This document shows, piece after piece, positions 1 through 5,308 of a stretch of DNA of 12,315 nucleotides. This stretch comes from an uncultured Ruminococcus sp. (lineage in GTDB: Bacteria > Bacillota > Clostridia > Oscillospirales > Ruminococcaceae). Each line of letters begins with the position of its first letter. Position 1 is the first letter of the stretch. The DNA lies in contig CAMWUF010000008.1 of NCBI GenBank assembly GCA_947177375.1, positions 1 to 12,315 of the forward strand. Direction: 5' to 3'. The position numbers and the translations under genes were made by a program. The notes under the pieces were generated by a model. The model saw only the letters and a list, made by a program, of their open reading frames with translations, had not been told where the DNA came from and ran no database searches.

Positions 1-149
1 TTATCAATTTTATAGACGGTAAGAATACACCAGAAATTTTATTGCTTGTTATTGGTATTTTTATGCATGTAGCTGTATTATTCTATTATCTGTCTTATAA
101 AATTTCCTGTAAATATTACTTAAAAGGAGTCGAATGCTATGATAAATAA
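1..149 (+). CDS. 3' end of a membrane protein gene, probably an ABC-2 type transporter permease (partial)
   Basis: An open frame runs in from the left edge (codons in phase from position 3) to a TAA at 147-149, giving about 48 C-terminal residues. They contain one hydrophobic stretch, including LLLVIGIFMHVAVLFYYLS, then a short basic tail with SYKIS and ending in CYDK. A last transmembrane helix followed by a short 'S-Y-x-I-S' type cytoplasmic tail is what I associate with ABC-2 permeases of bacitracin/lantibiotic-type exporters; this is family memory, not a search. The frame overlaps the start of the next gene by 11 nt, so the two are probably translationally coupled. The start and any partner ATPase lie outside the window. 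The frame is supported by the overlap and by the lack of stops. The family call is tentative. Confidence 0.5.
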   Translation, partial: INFIDGKNTPEILLLVIGIFMHVAVLFYYLSYKISCKYYLKGVECYDK

Positions 150-1017
150 AAAACTGGAAATGAAACGAATTATTTTATTTGTTTTATTGACTTATCTCAT
201 AACATGGATTCCTGAAATTACTTTGACTGTAATACATGGTGATTTTATGAGCTGGGCAGGTTCAACAAAATTCGGATTTCTTAGTGTTTTACTCATGTTT
301 CCGCCTGCAATTGCAAATATTTTGACAAGAATCATTACAAAAGAGGGCTGGAAAGATAGTTATCTGCATCTGCATTTGCAAAGAAATTTTAAATATTATA
401 TTTTCGGCGAATTATTTACGGTATTTTGTGGCATGACAGCAGGTATTATTATGGCTTATGTATTTGGAAATGGATTTTCGTTAAAAAATATACTGGAAGC
501 AAATTCACTTGTATCAATTTTAGGGCTGGCAGGAATTATGCTGGCAATTGCACCTGCATTGAGTTTCTACACGTTCGGAGAAGAATTCGGCTGGCGAGCT
601 TATTTATACCCTAAGCTTGAAGAATTAACAGGTACAACAGGTGCAGTGATAATTGGTGGAATTATCTGGGGTCTTTGGCATGCTCCCTTAACTATCGGAG
701 GTCATAATTTCGGGACGGATTACTGGGGATATCCATGGCTCGGAATTCTTGTAATGTGTGTTTATTGCATTTTCATTGGCTGTGTTTTGCTATGGATTAC
801 GAAAAAAACAAAGTCAGTTTATCCAGCTTGTATTGCACATTCTGTAAATAATAATTTTGCAGGTAGTATGGCAGTTGTTTTTTGTCCAGAGCTGGTAAAA
901 TTACAGGAATCAGGAGAATTAAATCAAATGTACTATATGCTGTTATTTGTCATTCCGTTTGTGATTCTGGGAATTATAATATTATTTATCATGTTGAAAG
1001 AACAGAAAAAAGCCTGA
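139..1017 (+). CDS. CPBP family intramembrane metalloprotease (Abi/CAAX protease-like)
   Basis: A 292-residue polytopic membrane protein with the three signature motifs of the CPBP (CAAX protease and bacteriocin-processing) family: EExxxR at E148-E149/R153 (GEEFGWR), a histidine in WGLWHAP (H181), and HxxxN at H234/N238 (HSVNN). The glutamates and histidines form the metal-dependent active site in the family. Hydrophobic segments lie at about 10-30, 46-64, 87-110, 125-143, 168-182, 200-220 and 267-286. Start: ATG preceded by AAAAGGAG with about 9 nt spacing. It overlaps the stop of the upstream probable ABC permease, so the pair are likely co-translated. Family members prepare or resist peptides (bacteriocin self-immunity, peptide maturation) or act in stress signalling; the substrate here cannot be told. 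An intrinsic terminator begins at its last codons, separating it from the ilv genes. Confidence 0.88.
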   Translation: MINKKLEMKRIILFVLLTYLITWIPEITLTVIHGDFMSWAGSTKFGFLSVLLMFPPAIANILTRIITKEGWKDSYLHLHLQRNFKYYIFGELFTVFCGMTAGIIMAYVFGNGFSLKNILEANSLVSILGLAGIMLAIAPALSFYTFGEEFGWRAYLYPKLEELTGTTGAVIIGGIIWGLWHAPLTIGGHNFGTDYWGYPWLGILVMCVYCIFIGCVLLWITKKTKSVYPACIAHSVNNNFAGSMAVVFCPELVKLQESGELNQMYYMLLFVIPFVILGIIILFIMLKEQKKA

Positions 1018-1037
1018 TGTGATTCGTCAGGCTTTTT
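1007..1037 (+). terminator. Intrinsic terminator after the CPBP gene
   Basis: A perfect 11-bp stem, AAAAAGCCTGA (1007-1017) with TCAGGCTTTTT (1027-1037), encloses a 9-nt loop and runs into a T-rich tract (CTTTTTGTTATTTTG). The left arm includes the last codons and the stop of the CPBP gene. It insulates the upstream transport/protease genes from the ilvB promoter 60 nt downstream. Confidence 0.85.
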
Positions 1038-1053
1038 GTTATTTTGACGAATC
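1021..1053 (+). repeat. Inverted repeat overlapping the terminator, possible alternative hairpin or operator
   Basis: GATTCGTCA (1021-1029) is the exact reverse complement of TGACGAATC (1045-1053), separated by 15 nt, with G·U extension possible on both sides. The left arm uses part of the loop and right stem of the terminator at 1007-1037, so the two RNA structures exclude each other. As DNA, the repeat ends 44 nt before the -35 of the ilvB promoter. Seen directly; any regulatory role is inference. Confidence 0.4.
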
Positions 1054-1097
1054 GTTATGTTAAAACTTGTGCAGAATCGAAAAATTAAAATATTTGC

Positions 1098-1126
1098 TTG
1101 ACTTGCTATTTCAAACGTGCTATAAT
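1098..1126 (+). promoter_or_regulatory. Sigma-A type promoter for ilvB (extended -10)
   Basis: -35 TTGACT (1098-1103), 17-nt spacer, -10 TATAAT (1121-1126), with a TGC extension directly before the -10. Predicted transcription start is near 1132-1134, giving a leader of about 60 nt. The leader is too short for a T-box and I see no leader peptide rich in Ile/Val/Leu codons. The arrangement GCTTGAC...GTGCTATAATAA is nearly repeated at the ilvC promoter. Confidence 0.85.
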
Positions 1127-1195
1127 AAAAAACAAGAACCATTTTTGATAAGATTGCATAGGCTTTCGATTCAAAAAAAGAAAGGAATGAAAAGC

Positions 1196-2881
1196 ATGAT
1201 ATTATCAGGCGCAGAAATCGTTGTAGAAACACTGATTGAACAGGGTACAAAGACTGTATTCGGCTACCCTGGAGGACAAGTTATTAATTTGTATGATGCA
1301 TTATATGAATATCGTGACCGTATTGAACATATTTTGACAGCCCATGAACAAGGGGCATCTCATGCCGCTGACGGCTATGCAAGAGCAAGCGGAGAAGTAG
1401 GCGTTGTAATTGCTACTTCAGGTCCAGGTGCAACAAATTTAGTAACAGGTCTTGCAACAGCTTATTTAGACTCTATTCCAGTTGTCGCAATTACTGGTAA
1501 CGTGCCAAATAGTTTAATTGGCAGAGATAGTTTTCAAGAAGTCGATATTACAGGTGTGACTTTGCCAATTACAAAGCATAATTTTTTAGTAAAATCTGTT
1601 GATAAACTGGCTGACACGATTCGGGAAGCGTTTGCAATTGCAAAATCTGGTCGTCCTGGCCCTGTTTTGGTGGATATTCCAAAAGATGTTCAAATTGCAA
1701 AATTTGAATATACTTCATGTCCAGTTGTAGAAAAAAAATCACAGAAATTAGCCAAAGATGAAAAGCTTGCAATTGCTGTTAAGATGATTGCAGAAGCAGA
1801 AAAGCCATATATTTATTTTGGCGGTGGAGCTGTCACAGCAAATGTCAGTGAAGAACTTTGTGCTTTAGCTGATAAAATTGATGCTCCAATTGGTTGTACT
1901 ATGATGGGTTTGTCTGCTGTACCAGTGAATCACCCAAGATATTTGGGCATGGAGGGTATGCATGGACATTATGCTTCCAGTGTTGCACAGGACGAAGCAG
2001 ATTTAATTATTACAATCGGTGCTAGATTCAGTGACCGTGCAACTGGAAACGTTGCAAAATATGCTCGCAGAGCAAAAATTATTCATATTGATGCAGACGG
2101 TGCGGAATTAAATAAAAATGTCAGTGTTGTTTTAGGCATGGAATGTGATATTAAAAATGCATTACAGCGTTTATTAAATTTGATTCCAGAAAAACAGCAC
2201 CCAGATTGGAATGCAAGAATTGCTGAATTAAAAGCTTTAGAATCTGAACAATTTGAACGTGTGACTGCAACAGATAGAATTACCCCATATGCATTAATTC
2301 AGGAAGTTGCAAAACATACAAATTCTGATACGCCAATTGTTACAGATGTTGGACAACATCAAATGTGGGTTGCACAGTTTTATCCATTCCAGAATTCCAG
2401 AACGTTTATTTCAAGTGGCGGTTTAGGAACAATGGGCTTTGGTCTTGGTGCGGCAATTGGTTCAGCAAAAGCGACTGGCAAAAAAACTGTTTTATTTACA
2501 GGTGACGGCAGTTTTGGCATGAATTTAAATGAACTTGCTACTGTAACAGCTGAAAATATTCCTGTTGTGATTGTTATCATGAATAATCAAGTTTTAGGCA
2601 TGGTTCGTCAATGGCAAACTTTATTTTTTGATAAGCATTATTCTAATACAGATTTGCATTGCAGAAAAACAGATTTTGTGAAACTTGCGGACGCATTCGG
2701 CATGAAAGGCTATCAGATTACAGATTTAGCAGATATGCCAGCTGTCATTGAACAAGCATTTGCTGAAAATGCACCTGTATTAATTGATGTTAAAATTTAT
2801 CAAGATGAGTTTGTATTGCCAATGCTTCCTCCTGGTGGCTGTATTGAAGATATTATCACAGAAAGGAATGATATATCATAA
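1196..2881 (+). CDS. ilvB: Acetolactate synthase (AHAS), large catalytic subunit
   Basis: Catalyses the first common step of valine, leucine and isoleucine synthesis: decarboxylative condensation of pyruvate with pyruvate or 2-oxobutyrate, using thiamine diphosphate (TPP), FAD and Mg. Read from ATG 1196 it has 561 residues, usual for the family. Visible features: N-terminal TPP pyrimidine domain with FGYPGG (22-27) and the catalytic glutamate E51 in AHEQGA; central FAD-type domain with GARFSDRATG, typical of biosynthetic AHAS; C-terminal TPP domain with GDGSFG (436-441) and the Mg-binding NN (463-464). Trp473 in MVRQWQ matches the tryptophan that favours 2-oxobutyrate in E. coli AHAS II. Start choice: AAAGGA at 1181-1186 is 9 nt from this ATG; the longer open frame from 1067 would begin upstream of the promoter, and the ATG at 1187 abuts the RBS. 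Its stop overlaps the ilvN start by 1 nt (TAATG). Confidence 0.97.
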   Translation: MILSGAEIVVETLIEQGTKTVFGYPGGQVINLYDALYEYRDRIEHILTAHEQGASHAADGYARASGEVGVVIATSGPGATNLVTGLATAYLDSIPVVAITGNVPNSLIGRDSFQEVDITGVTLPITKHNFLVKSVDKLADTIREAFAIAKSGRPGPVLVDIPKDVQIAKFEYTSCPVVEKKSQKLAKDEKLAIAVKMIAEAEKPYIYFGGGAVTANVSEELCALADKIDAPIGCTMMGLSAVPVNHPRYLGMEGMHGHYASSVAQDEADLIITIGARFSDRATGNVAKYARRAKIIHIDADGAELNKNVSVVLGMECDIKNALQRLLNLIPEKQHPDWNARIAELKALESEQFERVTATDRITPYALIQEVAKHTNSDTPIVTDVGQHQMWVAQFYPFQNSRTFISSGGLGTMGFGLGAAIGSAKATGKKTVLFTGDGSFGMNLNELATVTAENIPVVIVIMNNQVLGMVRQWQTLFFDKHYSNTDLHCRKTDFVKLADAFGMKGYQITDLADMPAVIEQAFAENAPVLIDVKIYQDEFVLPMLPPGGCIEDIITERNDIS

Positions 2882-3387
2882 TGGAACGTTTTGTTATTGC
2901 AATTCTAGTAGAAAATCAACCTGGTATTTTAACAAGAGTTGCTAGTATGTTTAATCGCAGAGGCTTTAATATTGACAGCTTAACTGTTAGCGAAACAGAA
3001 AATCATGACTATTCTAGAATTACGATTTCATTGACTGGTGATGATAATATCTGTCATCAGATTATCAAGCAATTGAAAAAGCTTTATAATGTCAAAGAAG
3101 TCAAAGTCATGGAACGTGAAAAAAGCGTTTATCGTGAACTTGCGTTGATTAAATTAAGAAATAAACCTGATACAAGACAGGAAATTTTATCAGCAGTTGA
3201 TATTTTTCGTTCTAAAATTGTCGATTTTTCGCCGAATACACTTTGTGTGGAAATTACAGGCGAAACTTCTAAAATTGAAGCTTTTATTGCTTTAGTAGAG
3301 CCGTTAGGCATTTTAGAAATGTGTCGTACTGGTGTTGTGGCAATTGAAAGAGGTTGCAGTTATTTAAATAGCGAAACAAGTCTTTAA
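2881..3387 (+). CDS. ilvN: Acetolactate synthase, small regulatory subunit
   Basis: A 168-residue regulatory subunit that activates IlvB and gives feedback inhibition, normally by valine. The N-terminal ACT domain (about 1-80) starts MERFVIAILVENQPGIL and continues FNRRGFNIDSL. Residues N12, G15 and N30 match the valine-contacting N11, G14 and N29 of E. coli IlvH, so feedback sensitivity is probably kept (inference from alignment by eye). The second half (about 85-160) is the usual C-terminal domain of the longer small subunits. The start ATG overlaps the ilvB stop in TAATG, so translation is coupled, which suits a stoichiometric partner. No terminator is visible after it; an RBS and the MBL-fold gene follow within 32 nt. 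Confidence 0.96.
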   Translation: MERFVIAILVENQPGILTRVASMFNRRGFNIDSLTVSETENHDYSRITISLTGDDNICHQIIKQLKKLYNVKEVKVMEREKSVYRELALIKLRNKPDTRQEILSAVDIFRSKIVDFSPNTLCVEITGETSKIEAFIALVEPLGILEMCRTGVVAIERGCSYLNSETSL

Positions 3388-3418
3388 AAATTCACATAAG
3401 TAGCAGTTAAGAGGTGCA

Positions 3419-4009
3419 GTGTGTTTGATAAGTAAATTGAAATATGGTAATACGAATACTTTTTTCATTCGTGGAACAAGCGGAAATTTACTGATTGATA
3501 CTGATTATGCAGGTACATTGCCCTTGTTTTACAAACAACTAAAAAAGAATCGTATTAAACTAAGTGATATCACTTATGTTTTAGCAACACATTATCACCC
3601 AGACCATATAGGGCTTATTAGTGAGCTTATGGAATTTGGGATAAATCTTTTGCTGATAGATACCCAAATTGAATATGTCCATTTTTCTGATGAGATATTT
3701 AACAAGGATAATATAAAATATACACCTATCAATGAGAAAAAAGCTTTTTTGGTTAAATGTGAAGAAAGTAGAGCTTTTCTTCACAGCATGGGAATACAGG
3801 GTGAGATATTATCTACTCCAAGTCATAGCAAGGACAGTATATCTGTGATTTTAGATAATGGCTTTTGTTTTGTTGGAGATTTAGAGCCAATAGACTATCT
3901 TGATGCTTACGAGAAAAATACAAAGCTTGAAGATGATTGGAAACTTGTTATGAGTTGTAATCCAAAAATAATTTTCTATGCACATGCAAATGAAAAAATA
4001 ATGGTGTAA
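3419..4009 (+). CDS. MBL-fold (metallo-beta-lactamase superfamily) hydrolase of unknown substrate
   Basis: A 196-residue single-domain protein with a full di-metal site: HxHxDH at H58, H60, D62, H63 (THYHPDH), H136 (PSHSKD), D154 (VGDLEP) and H189 (YAHAN). No signal peptide, so probably cytosolic. Start: GTG at 3419 sits only 4 nt after AAGAGG (3409-3414); TTG at 3425 would be better spaced, so the N-terminus is uncertain by two residues. It lies 31 nt after ilvN with no promoter that I can see, so it probably depends on the ilvB promoter. It has no known role in BCAA synthesis. Codon use differs sharply: 12 of 21 isoleucines are ATA, against 0 of 18 in ilvN and 0 of 25 in ilvC, suggesting recent acquisition. 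The superfamily includes thioesterases, lactonases and glyoxalase II; nothing here picks one. It is too short and lacks the secretion signal expected of a true beta-lactamase. Confidence 0.85.
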   Translation: MCLISKLKYGNTNTFFIRGTSGNLLIDTDYAGTLPLFYKQLKKNRIKLSDITYVLATHYHPDHIGLISELMEFGINLLLIDTQIEYVHFSDEIFNKDNIKYTPINEKKAFLVKCEESRAFLHSMGIQGEILSTPSHSKDSISVILDNGFCFVGDLEPIDYLDAYEKNTKLEDDWKLVMSCNPKIIFYAHANEKIMV

Positions 4010-4077
4010 TTATATAAATTTCATTTCGTTGGGCAAAGTTTCAGCAAAAAAAAAATGGATATTTTTTTACATACGGC

Positions 4078-4106
4078 TTGACAAATATTAGAGACTGTGC
4101 TATAAT
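4078..4106 (+). promoter_or_regulatory. Sigma-A type promoter for ilvC (extended -10)
   Basis: Consensus -35 TTGACA (4078-4083), 17-nt spacer, consensus -10 TATAAT (4101-4106) with a TGC extension. Predicted start near 4112-4114, leaving a leader of about 75 nt. Within the leader, a TTTTTTAAAAAA run directly precedes GGAG (4174-4177), which is followed by another T-run, so the RBS could pair weakly with its surroundings. No T-box features are seen. The promoter lies in the gap between the MBL-fold gene and ilvC. Confidence 0.87.
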
Positions 4107-4188
4107 AAGTTTGTTTGATGTGAGATATTAAGCCGTGGTACACACAGCGAATATATTTTAATTTTTTAAAAAAGGAGTTTTTTTGAAA

Positions 4189-5214
4189 ATGGCAGAAGCA
4201 AAGATTTTTTATCAGCAGGATTGTAATATCCAGGAATTAGATGGCAAAACCGTTGCAATTATTGGTTACGGTTCACAGGGTCATGCACATGCACTGAATT
4301 TGCAAGAAAGCGGTGTCAATGTTGTTGTAGGGCTTTACGAAGGAAGCAAGAGCTGGGCAAAAGCTGAAAAACAGGGCTTAAAAGTTATGACAACAGCAGA
4401 AGCTGCTCAAATTGCTGATGTTATCATGATTTTAATTCCAGACGAAAAGCAGAAAGCTTTATATGAATCTGAAATTAAGCCATATTTGACAGCAGGCAAG
4501 ACACTTGCATTTGCACATGGTTTTAATATTCATTTTGGTTGCATTGTTCCTCCAGCAGATGTAAATGTTATTATGATTGCACCAAAAGCTCCAGGTCATA
4601 CAGTACGTTCTGAATATCAAGCTGGCAAGGGTACGCCTTGTTTAATTGCTGTTCATCAGGACGCAACAGGCGATGCACAAGAAATTGGTCTGGCATATGC
4701 TGATGGTATCGGCGGAAGTCGTGCAGGCGTTCTGGAAACAACTTTCAGAACTGAAACAGAAACTGACTTGTTCGGTGAACAAGCTGTACTTTGTGGCGGT
4801 ATTTGTGCATTAATGCAGGCAGGTTTTGAAACGTTGACAGAAGCTGGTTATGATGCTAGAAATGCATATTTTGAGTGCATTCATGAAGTGAAATTAATTG
4901 TTGATTTGATTTATCAGTCTGGTTTTGAGGGTATGCGTTATTCTGTTTCTAATACAGCTGAATATGGTGATTATATCACTGGTCCTAAGGTGATTGCAGA
5001 AGAAACTAAAAAGGCTATGAAACAAGTTCTGGCTGATATTCAAGACGGTTCTTTTGCAAAAGAATTTTTGTTGGAGATGTCCGATGCTGGAAATCAAGTA
5101 CATTTCAAGGCTATGCGTAAATTACATGCAGAACATCCTGCTGAAGTTGTTGGCAAGGAAATTCGTAAGTTATATAGCTGGAACAGCGAAGATGATAAAT
5201 TAATTAATAACTAA
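4189..5214 (+). CDS. ilvC: Ketol-acid reductoisomerase (class I, short form)
   Basis: Converts acetolactate and acetohydroxybutyrate to dihydroxy acids using NAD(P)H and Mg. 341 residues, the usual size of the short class I enzyme. The Rossmann domain has GYGSQGHAHA (26-35); the cofactor-specificity loop reads GLYEGSKSW (48-56); H110 lies in the conserved AHGFNIHFG. The C-terminal all-helical domain carries the Mg ligands D193 and E197 (TDLFGEQ), then E229 and E233 (FECIHEV) and S254. Start: ATG 4189 is 11 nt from GGAG (4174-4177) and gives the family-typical MAEAKIFYQQD; TTG 4183 in frame is 5 nt from the RBS and cannot be excluded (two more residues). It has its own promoter, so its level can be set apart from ilvBN. 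A 28-bp palindrome follows 24 nt after the stop. Confidence 0.96.
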   Translation: MAEAKIFYQQDCNIQELDGKTVAIIGYGSQGHAHALNLQESGVNVVVGLYEGSKSWAKAEKQGLKVMTTAEAAQIADVIMILIPDEKQKALYESEIKPYLTAGKTLAFAHGFNIHFGCIVPPADVNVIMIAPKAPGHTVRSEYQAGKGTPCLIAVHQDATGDAQEIGLAYADGIGGSRAGVLETTFRTETETDLFGEQAVLCGGICALMQAGFETLTEAGYDARNAYFECIHEVKLIVDLIYQSGFEGMRYSVSNTAEYGDYITGPKVIAEETKKAMKQVLADIQDGSFAKEFLLEMSDAGNQVHFKAMRKLHAEHPAEVVGKEIRKLYSWNSEDDKLINN

Positions 5215-5238
5215 TAATTTTTAGTTGTTTTTGTCGTG

Positions 5239-5266
5239 AGATAATCCCGAATTTTCGGGATTATCT
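5239..5266. repeat. 28-bp perfect palindrome between ilvC and ilvD (hairpin or operator)
   Basis: Arms of 13 bp, AGATAATCCCGAA (5239-5251) and its exact reverse complement (5254-5266), flank a 2-nt centre; as RNA, G·U pairs could extend it. It is strong enough to be a terminator stem, but the following bases, TGCTATATATAATG, are not a U-tract, and the other strand has none either. It may stabilise the ilvC mRNA 3' end, partly terminate, or serve as a protein-binding site just upstream of a possible -10 for ilvD. Confidence 0.6.
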
Positions 5267-5279
5267 TGCTATATATAAT
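5267..5279 (+). promoter_or_regulatory. Possible extended -10 element upstream of ilvD
   Basis: TGC at 5267-5269 followed by TATATA (5270-5275) and an overlapping TATAAT (5274-5279) resembles the TGC-TATAAT cores of the ilvB and ilvC promoters. There is no recognisable -35: the correct distance falls inside the 28-bp palindrome. If active, it would start transcription about 25 nt before the ilvD start codon. Weak evidence; ilvD could equally be read through from ilvC. Confidence 0.3.
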
Positions 5280-5308
5280 GCTAGTAAAAATAAAATGAGG
5301 TTGATAGT

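Noticed and set aside
1067..1195. Longer ilvB reading frame starting upstream
   Set aside because: It would begin before the promoter -35 and -10 boxes, and the extra 43 residues have no counterpart in AHAS. ATG 1196 has the RBS at the right distance.
1132..1195. T-box or leader-peptide attenuator before ilvB
   Set aside because: The leader is only about 60 nt, with no T-box sequence, no terminator/antiterminator pair and no BCAA-rich small frame. A CTTTC/GAAAG pairing near the RBS (1163-1167/1180-1184) is too short to claim.
3419..4009. Antibiotic-resistance beta-lactamase
   Set aside because: The HxHxDH site defines the wider superfamily. The protein has no signal peptide and is shorter than true metallo-beta-lactamases.
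4046..4070. A-run/T-run after the MBL-fold gene as its terminator
   Set aside because: The possible stem is purely A-T with a tiny loop and would be very unstable; it is more likely AT-rich promoter-upstream sequence.
4107..4188. Riboswitch or T-box in the ilvC leader
   Set aside because: The GTGGTACAC segment slightly recalls a T-box motif, but the leader is about 75 nt, lacks a terminator and has no specifier stem.
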